From Mycobacterium sp. E1214 (lineage in GTDB: Bacteria > Actinomycetota > Actinomycetes > Mycobacteriales > Mycobacteriaceae): a DNA stretch of 64,000 nucleotides. Made by a program: the position numbers and the translations under genes. The notes below the pieces were generated by a model, which saw only the letters and a program-made list of their open reading frames with translations, searched no databases and was not told the DNA's origin. Shown piece by piece: positions 34,413 through 43,027 of the stretch (position 1 is its first letter; each line of letters begins with the position of its first letter). The stretch is taken from contig NZ_LZJC01000072.1 in the NCBI RefSeq assembly GCF_001666755.1, positions 54,078 through 118,077 of the forward strand, read 5' to 3'.

Positions 34413-34551
34413 TGCGGGCACCTCCAAGAAGATCCGTATAGTGCATGCGATGTGACATCCGCGGCGCCGGTACGATGCAATCTACCCGGCAAGTTCGCCC
34501 GCAGGTCGCCTCTGACCTGGGTATTCGCCCGCGTGTCGCGCTGCCCGTCTG

Positions 34552-34560
34552 TTACTGTAA
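34552..34560. promoter_or_regulatory. TTACNGTAA palindrome upstream of SDR/aldolase operon
   Basis: TTACTGTAA, a perfect 4+1+4 palindrome, 73 bp upstream of the SDR start and 140 bp upstream of the divergent TetR. A second short palindrome CCTATCGTAGG follows at 34563-34573. Related sites are at 41778, 45634 and 54802. Confidence 0.5.
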
Positions 34561-34632
34561 TACCTATCGTAGGCTTTTTGGTAAATCGGATCGACGGGCG
34601 AAAAGGGCCATGATGACGCTGCGGAGGCGGCG

Positions 34633-35430
34633 ATGGACCTAGGGCTCGCGGACGCCGCCACGCTCGTCGTCGGCGGCAGTCGAGGCATGGGCCTGGCCAC
34701 CGCCCGCTGCCTCGCGGACGAGGGCGCCCGGGTCGCGGTCCTGGGACGCAACCGCGACGCCCTGGACGCGGCGGTGACCGATCTCACGAGGCGCGGCAGT
34801 CCCGACGCCCTGGGCCTGGTCGCCGACATCGCGGACGGTGTGGCGGTCGACAAGGCGATGGCGGCGCTCGCCGGTCGCTGGGGTGGCGCGCTCAACGCGC
34901 TCGTCGTCACGGTGGGGCCCGGTGCCGCAGGAACTTTCGAGGACCTCACCGACGACCAATGGCGTCAGTCCGTCGAAGACGGCGTGCTGGGCATGGTGCG
35001 CTGCGTGCGCGCGGCGCTTCCGCTGCTGCGCAACGCGGCGTGGGCGCGGGTGGTCACCTTCTCGGCGCATTCCACGCAGCGCCAAAGCGTGCTGCTGCCC
35101 GCGTACACGGCGGCCAAATCGATGCTCACCAGCGTCTCGAAGAACCTGTCGCTGTTACTTGCGAAGGACGAGATCCTGGTCAACGTGGTCTCACCCGGCA
35201 GCATAGCGTCGGAATCGCTGCGCGGCTGGGCGGATTCGGTGGGTGTCGACGGCAACGACCTCTACGCCCTGATGGACGCCATAGGGACGCACTTCGGGCA
35301 TCCCGCGCAGTTGCCGCGCGCCGGGTTACCGGAGGAAATCGGGCCGGTCGCCGCCTTTCTCGCCTCGCGCCGCAACTCCTACATGACCGGCGCCAACATC
35401 AACGTCGACGGCGGTTCGGACTTCACCTGA
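34633..35430 (+). CDS. SDR-family oxidoreductase
   Basis: A 265-residue protein from ATG 34633. Cofactor motif TLVVGGSRGMGLATARCLAD, catalytic region FSAHSTQRQSVLLPAYTAAKSML with Tyr-x3-Lys, and C-terminal SYMTGANINVDGGSDFT. A classical SDR whose substrate cannot be assigned. It lies 34 bp before the DHDPS-like aldolase, probably one operon. Confidence 0.9.
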   Translation: MDLGLADAATLVVGGSRGMGLATARCLADEGARVAVLGRNRDALDAAVTDLTRRGSPDALGLVADIADGVAVDKAMAALAGRWGGALNALVVTVGPGAAGTFEDLTDDQWRQSVEDGVLGMVRCVRAALPLLRNAAWARVVTFSAHSTQRQSVLLPAYTAAKSMLTSVSKNLSLLLAKDEILVNVVSPGSIASESLRGWADSVGVDGNDLYALMDAIGTHFGHPAQLPRAGLPEEIGPVAAFLASRRNSYMTGANINVDGGSDFT

Positions 35431-35464
35431 CTTCACTTCCATTGAGCGACAAAAGGAGTCGACC

Positions 35465-36472
35465 ATGGCAACGGCGAGCGAGGCACACGCCTGGGCGCGG
35501 GGCGCATTGCGGGGCATTGGGGACTCCCTCTACACGCCGTTTCGTGGGAGCGACGGTGACGAGATCGACTGGGACGCATACCGGACGCTGGTGCGCTACT
35601 GCGTCGGCGACCTCGGGCACCCGATGTTGTGGTGTACCAGCGGCATCGCCGAGTTCTGGTCGCTGACCCTCGACGAACGCAAGAGGCTGCTGGAGGTGGC
35701 TGTCGAGGAGGCACGCCGCATCAACCCCGACGTGGTGGTGCAGGCGTGCACGGCGGCCACGTCGGCCAAGGACTGTGTGGAACTGACCCGGCACGCCCAA
35801 GAGGCGGGCGCCGACATCGCCTACATTCAGACGCCGATGATGGAGACGCACGGGGGCGCCGGGGTGTTGCGGTTCTTCCGGTACGTGGCCGCGCGGACGG
35901 ATATCGCGCTGGGCATGTTCAATTCGCCGTCCTCCGGCTACGTGCTGACCCCGGCCGAGAGTGCTCGGATCTATGAGGAGATACCCGCGGTGTGCGCCAC
36001 CAAAGAGGGCGCGTTCCGGCCGGGCAGTAGCCGCCTGCTGCACCAGCTGGCGCCGGGCCTGGTGTTGTGGGAATGTGACAAGACGGTCTATCGCGCCGGG
36101 TGGCTGCGCGACGGCATCGTGTGTGCCGCCCAATTGGGCACCGCCGGCTACCTGTTCGAGACCCCGTCGCAGCGCATCTTCTCCCACTACTGGGATCTGG
36201 TGACCAGCGACAAGCTGGTCGAGGCGATGGACTATGGGCGCGAATCCGGCCTGGACCAGTTCGACCTCGACATGGGCTCGTGGTGGACCTGCTATCCGGG
36301 CCGCGCCGATTACTTCACCCACTGGGGTGCGGCGTTCAAGCACGCCGCCTCGCTGCTGGGCCTGCCCGTCGGGGATTATCCGCACTCACGCCCGCCGCAA
36401 GCGGAGCTGCCTCCCGAGCCCAAGGCGCAACTGGAGCGCGCCTACCGGCGGCTGGGCCTGATCGATGCCTGA
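35465..36472 (+). CDS. DHDPS/NAL-family class I aldolase-like protein
   Basis: A 335-residue protein. Lys in VCATKEGAFRPG occupies the Schiff-base position of dihydrodipicolinate synthase/N-acetylneuraminate lyase enzymes, so aldol chemistry is likely. The usual YY motif near QTPMMETHGG is absent, so the proton-relay Tyr is lost or replaced. Extra C-terminal segments distinguish it from DapA. Such mycobacterial aldolases are known from steroid degradation. Substrate not deducible. Confidence 0.85.
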   Translation: MATASEAHAWARGALRGIGDSLYTPFRGSDGDEIDWDAYRTLVRYCVGDLGHPMLWCTSGIAEFWSLTLDERKRLLEVAVEEARRINPDVVVQACTAATSAKDCVELTRHAQEAGADIAYIQTPMMETHGGAGVLRFFRYVAARTDIALGMFNSPSSGYVLTPAESARIYEEIPAVCATKEGAFRPGSSRLLHQLAPGLVLWECDKTVYRAGWLRDGIVCAAQLGTAGYLFETPSQRIFSHYWDLVTSDKLVEAMDYGRESGLDQFDLDMGSWWTCYPGRADYFTHWGAAFKHAASLLGLPVGDYPHSRPPQAELPPEPKAQLERAYRRLGLIDA

Positions 36473-36502
36473 CCTACATCGCGCGGCGGGTCCTGCGGGA
36501 AC

Positions 36503-36541
36503 GCGAAAGGCCCGGCCGCATGTCGCAGCCGGGCCTTTCGC
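36503..36541. terminator. Bidirectional stem-loop terminator
   Basis: A perfect 14-bp inverted repeat: GCGAAAGGCCCGGC (36503-36516), an 11-base loop, then GCCGGGCCTTTCGC (36528-36541). It lies between the end of the aldolase gene (36472) and the end of the convergent CsbD-like gene (36554), so it would serve both strands. No long T-tract, as is usual in mycobacteria. Confidence 0.8.
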
Positions 36542-36553
36542 ATCTGGGTTCTG

Positions 36554-36790
36554 CTACTGCTCGGCCTTCTGGCGGGCCTCTTCCGCCTTGGCCTTGCCGC
36601 GAGCCTTCTCGGCGGCGGCTTCCTTCTTGGCGGCGTCGCGCTGCGCCTCGGCCTTGTCCTGCTGGGCCTTGCCCTCGTCGATGAGGTCGTTGCGGCCGAT
36701 GACGGTGCCGATGATCTCCTTGGCCTTCCCGAAGACATCCTCGACGATGCCGCGGATCAGCTCGATCGGCCCACTCTTGACGTCCACCAT
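36554..36790 (-). CDS. CsbD-like stress protein (microaggregate-binding-protein-like)
   Basis: 78 residues from ATG 36790 (RBS GGGAGGGA). It begins MVDVKSGPIELIRGIVEDVF, then GKAKEIIGTVIGRNDLIDEG and a long highly charged Lys/Glu/Ala coiled-coil tail. CsbD-family proteins are small cytosolic stress proteins of unknown mechanism. Some mycobacterial relatives are annotated as microaggregate-binding protein. A longer frame upstream has no RBS or similarity. Confidence 0.75.
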   Translation of the reverse strand: MVDVKSGPIELIRGIVEDVFGKAKEIIGTVIGRNDLIDEGKAQQDKAEAQRDAAKKEAAAEKARGKAKAEEARQKAEQ

Positions 36791-37041
36791 GTGTTTTCCC
36801 TCCCTGGTGTTGGGTATCTGTATGGACTTTTCCCGCGACCGCGGGGCGGGGAAACGTGATCGGGGGGTGGCGCTCACCACAGTGCTCACCACAGTGCGGC
36901 CGGGCCCTCGCCCGGCGAGCCGTTCGGGTCCGGTGGGCGGCCCGCGGGCGCGCGCGAGCTGTACCGAGCCCCCGCCGCGCTCGACAATGAGCTACATCGC
37001 GCCCAAGATTTCTTCGTCGGTGGCCGGGAGGAAGGCTGAGG

Positions 37042-38088
37042 ATGGACCGCTATGAGCTGCGCAGGCTCGACTACAGCCTGACGTCCGACCACGAGGCGCT
37101 GCAGGCGGCGTACCGCGACTTCTTCGACACCCACTGCACGATCGACACGGTTCGCGCCGCCGAGCAGACCGGTTTCGACGCGGATCTCTGGAACCGGTTG
37201 TGCGCCATGGGCGCAACGAGCATGGCCGTGGCGGAGTCGGCGGGCGGCGACGGTGCGACACTGGTCGACCTGACACTGGTGGCCGAGGAGATCGGCCGGT
37301 CGCTGGCCCCCGTTCCGTGGATCGACCAGGTCTGTACCGCGCGGTTGCTGGCGCGGCTGGGCGCCGTCGACTCCGACGTCGTCCACGGCAGGCGGCTCGC
37401 CGCGTTCGACCCCCAGCACGACACCGAGTCCGGGAGCCGGCTGCTGCCCAGCGGGTCGATCGCGGAGCAGGTCGTCATGCGCGACGGTGCCGAGATCGTT
37501 TCGCTGACGTTCGACGGCCCACCGGCCAGGGTGGACAACGTCGGCCGGCTACCGATGGCCTGGGTGGATCCGGCGGCCGCGCAAACGCGCACCGTGCTGG
37601 CCAGCGGTCCGCGCGCCGTCACGGAATATCAACGGGCGCTGGACGAATGGCGGGTGTTGACCGCCGCGGCGTTGGTGGGCCTGGTGGAGCAGGCCATGGC
37701 CATCGCCGCCGAATTCGCGAAGACCCGCTACACGCTGGGTGTGCCGATCGCGACGCTGCAGGGCGTCTCGCATCCGCTGGCCAACATCGCGATCACCGTG
37801 CAGGGCGGCCGCAATCTCGCGCGCCGCGCGGCCTGGTTTCTGGACAACGAGCCGCACGCACGCCCGGAGCTGGCGCCCGCGGCCTACGTGTTCATGGCCG
37901 AGGAGGCGCCGAGGGCGGCGACCATGGCGGCGCATGTCCAAGGCGGTCTCGGCGTTTCGGTGGAGGCGGCCGCGGCGGCCTACCTGGTGCGGGCCCGTGG
38001 CTGGGCGTTGGCCGGCGGCGACCCGGGCGCCAGCGCCAAACACGTCGGCGAGCTGGTCGCCACCCGGGAGGGCGGGACTTTCGGCTAG
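37042..38088 (+). CDS. Acyl-CoA dehydrogenase-like protein (short subfamily)
   Basis: A 348-residue FadE-fold protein. The N-terminal helical part AYRDFFDTHCTIDTVRAAEQ, the middle beta domain and the C-terminal helices (TRYTLGVPIATLQGVSHPLA, MAAHVQGGLGVSVEAAAAAY) are visible, but it is shorter than typical FadE and lacks the classic EGTSEIQ active-site Glu segment. It resembles the small subunits of alpha2beta2 steroid acyl-CoA dehydrogenases, which need a partner gene. No direct partner is adjacent. Confidence 0.85.
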   Translation: MDRYELRRLDYSLTSDHEALQAAYRDFFDTHCTIDTVRAAEQTGFDADLWNRLCAMGATSMAVAESAGGDGATLVDLTLVAEEIGRSLAPVPWIDQVCTARLLARLGAVDSDVVHGRRLAAFDPQHDTESGSRLLPSGSIAEQVVMRDGAEIVSLTFDGPPARVDNVGRLPMAWVDPAAAQTRTVLASGPRAVTEYQRALDEWRVLTAAALVGLVEQAMAIAAEFAKTRYTLGVPIATLQGVSHPLANIAITVQGGRNLARRAAWFLDNEPHARPELAPAAYVFMAEEAPRAATMAAHVQGGLGVSVEAAAAAYLVRARGWALAGGDPGASAKHVGELVATREGGTFG

Positions 38089-38154
38089 CGGGCCGCCGCC
38101 ACCGCGGAGAATGCGCTTGGCGCGCAGCAGGTTCGCGGTGGCCCGCCCGGCGGT

Positions 38155-39390
38155 TCACGCGATGGCGCCCGCCTTCTTGAGCTCCTCGATCCGATCCCAG
38201 TCCATCCCGAGTTCCATCAACACCAGCTCGGTGTGTTCGGAGGCCTGCGGCGCCCTGGTGGTCTGCAGCGGCTCGTGGTTGAACTGGACGGGCCCACGCA
38301 CGACGCGGAACGGCCTTCCGCCGGCCGCGAGTTCCACCTCACAGATCATGTCGTTGGCCAGCGCCTGCTCGTCGTCGACCAGGTCGATGAGGCTCTGGAA
38401 CGGCGCCCATTGACCCTTCATGGTCTTGAGGTGCTGTCGCCAATAGTCGAAGGGCTTGGCCAGGAACGCGTCTGCGATCAATGCGGAGGCCGCGTCGGCG
38501 TTCTGGATCAGCGGCAACACATCGGAGAACCGCGGGTCGTCGGCCGCCTCGGGGATGCCGAGGTGCTCGAAGGTGTCGCGGATCAGGCCCGTCGGGCTGA
38601 TGATGCACAGGTTGATCGTGCCGCCGTCGGCGGTGGTGTAGTTGCCCATGAACGGGTTGACCGACGCACCGGAACCCGGCATGGGCGTGCGCATCACCTC
38701 GCCGGTTTCCATGCCCTGCGTCACGCTCGCCCCCGCCGCCCACCACGCCGTGCTCAGCAGCGACACGTCGAGCTCCACGGCCTCGCCGGTGCGCTCGCGA
38801 TGCAGCAGCGCGGCCGAGATGCCGCCGGCGATGAACATGCCGCCGATCGAATCACCGAACGCCGGAATGCCCTGTCCCAGTGCGCCACCCAGTGCCTCGG
38901 GTGTCAGCGCGTAACCGATGCCGCTGCGCGTCCAGAACACCGTTCCGTCATAGCCGCCGGTGTCGCGCTCGGCCCCCTTGTCGCCGTAGGCCGACCCGCG
39001 GGCGTACACAATGTCGGGGTTCGCCGCCCGGATGTGCTCGACGTCGAACTTGTGTTTCTGCCGCTGCGCGGGAAGGTAATTCGTCAGGAACACATCCGCG
39101 GTCCTGGCCAGCTCGTAGAGCACTTCCTGACCACCGGGCGTGGAGACGTCGATCCCGACGCTGCGTTTGCCGCGGTTGGGGTGCTCCATCAGCGGATGCC
39201 GTTCCGGATCCACCTGGATGCCGCCCATGTTCACAAAGCCGCGCTGGGTGTCGCCGCGCGCCGGGTGCTCGACCTTGATGACGTCCGCGCCCCAGTCGGC
39301 AAGGATCGCTCCCGCCGCCGGCACGAACGTGAATTGTGCGACCTCCAAGACCCGGAAGCCGGCCATCACTTTGGTCATCGTCGCGCCCAT
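38155..39390 (-). CDS. Class III CoA-transferase (CaiB/BaiF family)
   Basis: A 411-residue protein from ATG 39390 (ATG 39378 possible). N-terminal FRVLEVAQFTFVPAAGAILADWGADVIKVEH, NRGKRSVGIDVSTPGGQEVL and the catalytic Asp in PAFGDSIGGMFIAGGISAALLHRERTG are canonical. The longer frame (to 39894) is a shadow of the neighbouring synthetase. It ends a leftward operon thioesterase-synthetase-CoA transferase. Confidence 0.92.
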   Translation of the reverse strand: MGATMTKVMAGFRVLEVAQFTFVPAAGAILADWGADVIKVEHPARGDTQRGFVNMGGIQVDPERHPLMEHPNRGKRSVGIDVSTPGGQEVLYELARTADVFLTNYLPAQRQKHKFDVEHIRAANPDIVYARGSAYGDKGAERDTGGYDGTVFWTRSGIGYALTPEALGGALGQGIPAFGDSIGGMFIAGGISAALLHRERTGEAVELDVSLLSTAWWAAGASVTQGMETGEVMRTPMPGSGASVNPFMGNYTTADGGTINLCIISPTGLIRDTFEHLGIPEAADDPRFSDVLPLIQNADAASALIADAFLAKPFDYWRQHLKTMKGQWAPFQSLIDLVDDEQALANDMICEVELAAGGRPFRVVRGPVQFNHEPLQTTRAPQASEHTELVLMELGMDWDRIEELKKAGAIA

Positions 39391-39425
39391 GTCCTCACCC
39401 CGATCCGATCCGATCCGCCGCCGAC

Positions 39426-41081
39426 TCAACCCGTGATCGCCTGCTCGCGCGCCCACCGGTAGTCGGCTTTCCCCGATGGGCTGCGCTCGATCGCCGGACG
39501 GAACACGATCTCCTTGGGAAGCTTGTAGCGCGCCAGCGTCCGCGCGGCGTGCGCCACCAAATCCGCGGGCTCGGCGCTGGCGCCGGGAGCCAGCGCCACC
39601 ACGGCGACCACCTCCTGACCCCACCGCTCGCTGGGCCGGCCCGCGACCACGACGTCGGCCACCGCGGGATGCGACGCGACGGCCGTTTCGACCTCCTCGA
39701 CGAAGATCTTTTCTCCACCGGAATTGATGGTCACCGAATCGCGGCCCAGCAATTCGATGGAACCGTCGCGGCCGTGGCGCGCCCGGTCGCCCGGTACGGC
39801 GTAGCGGACGCCGTCGATCACCGGGAAGGTCTTGGCCGTCTTGGCCGCATCGCCCTTGTAGCCGAGCGGGACGAAGCCGCGCTGCGCCAGCCAACCCATG
39901 CCGTCATGCCCCCGCGGCAGCAGCGCGGTCAGGTCCTCGGCGGCGACGAAGGTGTCCGGTCCGGCGTTGAAGGTGCCGGTGGCCACCGATCCCGCCGTCG
40001 ACAGGTGGTGCATCTGCGCGCCGGTCTCCGAGGACCCGACGCCGTCGACCACCATGGCGTTCGGCAGCACCTCGATCAGCCGCTGCTTGACGAATGGGGT
40101 CAGCAGGGCACCACCGTTGGCGATGACCGCCAGCGACGACACGTCGGCGATCCCCTTCTCGATGGCGGTGACCAGCGGGCGCGCCATCGCATCGCCCACC
40201 ACGGTCACCACCGAGACCTTCTCGCGTTCGATGGTGCGCACCACGTCGTCGGCGTCCAGATGGTCGACCACCGTGGGGAAAACGACGGACTGCCCCGTCG
40301 TGAGCGCGGTCATGACGCTCCATTGGGCCGCGCCGTGGATCAGCGGCGGCAGGACCATGAGTTTGGTGCCGGGGCCCCCGGCGGCACGTTCGACGATCTC
40401 GTCGAGGGAGTTCGACGGCTCGCCCGTCATCAGGTTGCGCCCGCCAAAGGACGTCATGAAGATGTCGTGTTGCCGCCACAGCACGCCCTTGGGCATGCCC
40501 GTGGTGCCGCCGGTGTAGAGCACGTACAAGTCGTCGGGCGAGTGGTTCAGCTGCGGAGCCGGCAGCCGCGCGCCGGTCGCGATGGCGTCCTCGTAATCGA
40601 CTGCGCCGGGCAGCAATTCGTTTCCGGATTCGTCGGCGATCTGAATCAGGACGCGCATCTGCGGCAGCTCGGGCAGCACCTCGGCCACGCGGGGCGCGAA
40701 GGCGGCGTGATACAGCAGCGCGGTCGCTGCCGAATCGTTGAGCAGATACGCGAGCTCGGCTTTGACGTAGCGGAAGTTGACGTTGAACGGCGCGACGCGC
40801 GCCTGGAAAGCGCCGAGCAGCGCTTCGACGAACTCGTTGCCGTTGTACGCGTAGAGGCCCAACAGATCCTGCCCGACCTCGTGCCCGGCGAGGGCGGCGC
40901 GCTCGGTGTGGCAGCCCAGCCCGCGGGAGTGCAGGTAGGCGGCGAGGTGCTCCGCCCGCGCGATGGTCTGGGCGTAGGTGAATCGTCGCTCGCCCTGGAT
41001 CAGCAGCTCGCGGTCCCCGATGGCGGCGGCGACGCCCCTCGCGACGGCGGGCACCGTGAACTGCGTTGCGGTGTCGGACAT
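39426..41081 (-). CDS. Acyl-CoA synthetase (AMP-dependent, FadD type)
   Basis: About 551 residues from ATG 41081. A GTG at 41093 also overlaps the upstream thioesterase stop (GTGA) and would add four residues. AMP-binding motif LYVLYTGGTTGMPKGVLW, VGSSETGAQMHH, GDRARHGRDGSIELLGRDS, INSGGEKIFVEEVE and the C-terminal Lys in SPSGKADYRWA are present. Activates a carboxylic acid to its CoA ester in two steps. Substrate unknown, though the location suggests a hydroxylated or branched acid. Confidence 0.92.
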   Translation of the reverse strand: MSDTATQFTVPAVARGVAAAIGDRELLIQGERRFTYAQTIARAEHLAAYLHSRGLGCHTERAALAGHEVGQDLLGLYAYNGNEFVEALLGAFQARVAPFNVNFRYVKAELAYLLNDSAATALLYHAAFAPRVAEVLPELPQMRVLIQIADESGNELLPGAVDYEDAIATGARLPAPQLNHSPDDLYVLYTGGTTGMPKGVLWRQHDIFMTSFGGRNLMTGEPSNSLDEIVERAAGGPGTKLMVLPPLIHGAAQWSVMTALTTGQSVVFPTVVDHLDADDVVRTIEREKVSVVTVVGDAMARPLVTAIEKGIADVSSLAVIANGGALLTPFVKQRLIEVLPNAMVVDGVGSSETGAQMHHLSTAGSVATGTFNAGPDTFVAAEDLTALLPRGHDGMGWLAQRGFVPLGYKGDAAKTAKTFPVIDGVRYAVPGDRARHGRDGSIELLGRDSVTINSGGEKIFVEEVETAVASHPAVADVVVAGRPSERWGQEVVAVVALAPGASAEPADLVAHAARTLARYKLPKEIVFRPAIERSPSGKADYRWAREQAITG

Positions 41082-41089
41082 CGTTCCCC

Positions 41090-41710
41090 TCACGGCTGGT
41101 GCGGCAGTAGACGAACCATCAGGCCGTTAGCCTCGCTCAGCACGGTGCCATCGGCGGCTGTCATAGTAGCGTCAATGAAAACCTTGCGGCCGTCGACGCG
41201 ATTGACGCCGCCCCAGGCGGTCAACGGTTGGTCGATCGGGGTGATATTGCGATAGTCGACGTGCAGGAACGCCGTGCGCGTCGGCCGGATGCCCGCGGAA
41301 GTGACGACCATCCCGAAGAGCCAGTCGTAGAACAGCGGGATCACACCGCCGTGCACGGCGCGGTTGCCGCCGACGTGCGCGGTGCTGAAGTGGCCCGCCA
41401 TCCGCACGCCATCAGGCCCCAAATCGGTCACCAGCCACGGCGGCATCAGGGGGTGGGCCAGCCCCGGCAGGCTCAGCACCCGGCCGGCCACCGCCTCGGT
41501 CTCCGGGACCTGATGGCCGTCCAGCAGCGCGCAGGCGTCCCGCAGGTGTGCGGTTGCGGCCGCCCACTGCGCGGCGTCCGGCTTGGTGGACACGGTCAGG
41601 TCTTGGAGGCGGCGCAGCGCCGCGATGAACGGCCCCAGTTCCTCCGGCGCATCCGTGACGGGCTTTACCTCGGGGAATCCGCCACGGACTTGCGGCGCGG
41701 TGTCGGTCAT
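41090..41710 (-). CDS. PaaI-like hotdog-fold acyl-CoA thioesterase
   Basis: A 206-residue protein. N-terminal helical part, then the hotdog domain with GHFSTAHVGGNRAVHGGVIPLFYDWLFGM (the HGG-type catalytic/binding loop), LHVDYRNITPI and GRKVFIDATMTAADGTVLSEA. First gene of a leftward operon with an acyl-CoA synthetase and a CoA-transferase. Probably hydrolyses a dead-end CoA ester of the pathway. Confidence 0.88.
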   Translation of the reverse strand: MTDTAPQVRGGFPEVKPVTDAPEELGPFIAALRRLQDLTVSTKPDAAQWAAATAHLRDACALLDGHQVPETEAVAGRVLSLPGLAHPLMPPWLVTDLGPDGVRMAGHFSTAHVGGNRAVHGGVIPLFYDWLFGMVVTSAGIRPTRTAFLHVDYRNITPIDQPLTAWGGVNRVDGRKVFIDATMTAADGTVLSEANGLMVRLLPHQP

Positions 41711-41777
41711 CGCGTCCTTTCGATTGAGCCCGCCCGGCGGGCCGCGTCGCGGCCCCGGGCGCCCGATACTAATTTGG

Positions 41778-41786
41778 TTACAGTAT
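41778..41786. promoter_or_regulatory. TTACNGTAA-type site upstream of hydrolase and thioesterase operons
   Basis: TTACAGTAT, 8 of 9 matching TTACNGTAA. It sits in the divergent intergenic region, 63 bp before the 41849 start. An outer near-palindrome ATACT...AGTAT (41766-41786) overlaps it. Confidence 0.4.
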
Positions 41787-41848
41787 AGGTTTCAGCTGAT
41801 CGGTGGTAGGTGGTGCGCAGCGCGCGGTGCCAGGGAAAGGTGGGTGAG

Positions 41849-42982
41849 GTGTCGTCAAAGGCGTTGAGCGGGTTGGGGGTCGCCACGGACATCGCTCGCG
41901 AGTTGAGCCTGCTGACGCCGCGCACGCTGATCGGGCTGCACGAATCGACCGGCTGGTCGGCGCTGTCGCCGCGCGGGGCCCGGCAGTTCGGCGAGGTCAT
42001 GCTCGACGAGCTTGTGCTGAGCGGCTTTTCGGTGCTGGGCCGGAACCCGGCGGCGGTGCGGCCGCTCGCCTCCTGCGCCGCGGCGGCCGACGAGCTGGCG
42101 TCGCTCGGCGTCGACGGCGCCCACGCGGACCCGGCGCCCCTGCGGGTGACCTCGCTGCGGCGGCGCAGCATCGCCGGACTGGCCTACGAGCGGATGACCT
42201 TCGAGCACGATCCGGCGCTGCCGGCGACGCTGGAGGCCGACGGGCTGGGCGGCCCGGCCAGGGCCGTGGTGCACCTGTGCCGGCATAGCGACGGGCCGCG
42301 GCCCTGGCTGGTGTGGGTGCACGGCGCCGGGCAGGGTGGGGCCGAGGACCTCGTGCTGTCCCGGATCGGTCGGATCCACCGCGAGCTGGGCTACAACGTC
42401 GCGATGCCTGTGCAACCCGGCCACGGCTGCCGGCGCCGCGAATGGCCGACCTACCCGGACATGGACCCGCTGGGCAACGTCGCGGGAATGATCCGGGTGG
42501 TCTCCGAGGTGCGCGCGGTGCTGCGGTGGGTACGCCCGCAGGCCAATGCCGTTGTCGTCGCCGGCATTTCGATGGGTACCCCGGTCGCCACGCTGGTCTC
42601 TCACTTGGAGGACGGCGTCGACGCGGTGGCCTTGTACACGCCGATCCTCGGGCTCAACGCGATGATCGCCCGGCACCTGGGACGCTGGGGCAGCTCCCGC
42701 GACGAGTTCCGCGCGCTGCTGGCCTCGCCGGAGGTCACCGCGTTGACGTCGGTCATCGACCCGTTGGCGGTCACACCCAAGCCGCCGCCGCACCGCCGGC
42801 TGATCGTGGGGGCGTGGCACGACCGGATGGCCATGCGCGGGCCCGCCCTTGCACTGCAGGAACGTTGGAACGGCCAGCTCTACTGGTACGACGGCAGCCA
42901 CGTCGGACACGTGTTCTCCCGGCGGGTGCAGGGGGTCACCCGCCGCTTCCTGCGAGAGGTGGCCGATGCGGCGCCAGACTGA
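41849..42982 (+). CDS. Alpha/beta hydrolase
   Basis: A 377-residue protein from GTG 41849 (RBS AAAGG). A long N-terminal helical extension (about 120 residues) precedes the hydrolase domain: VHLCRHSDGPRPWLVWVHGAGQG, nucleophile Ser in VVVAGISMGTPVATL, and the His near GSHVGHVF. The catalytic Asp is likely in RLIVGAWHDRMA. Could be a C-C hydrolase or thioesterase-type enzyme. Substrate unknown. Followed 45 bp later by an LLM oxidoreductase. Confidence 0.88.
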   Translation: MSSKALSGLGVATDIARELSLLTPRTLIGLHESTGWSALSPRGARQFGEVMLDELVLSGFSVLGRNPAAVRPLASCAAAADELASLGVDGAHADPAPLRVTSLRRRSIAGLAYERMTFEHDPALPATLEADGLGGPARAVVHLCRHSDGPRPWLVWVHGAGQGGAEDLVLSRIGRIHRELGYNVAMPVQPGHGCRRREWPTYPDMDPLGNVAGMIRVVSEVRAVLRWVRPQANAVVVAGISMGTPVATLVSHLEDGVDAVALYTPILGLNAMIARHLGRWGSSRDEFRALLASPEVTALTSVIDPLAVTPKPPPHRRLIVGAWHDRMAMRGPALALQERWNGQLYWYDGSHVGHVFSRRVQGVTRRFLREVADAAPD

Positions 42983-43027
42983 CGCGACGAGGTGTCGGAT
43001 TGCGGTTTCAGGGCAAGGAGTGTGGAC

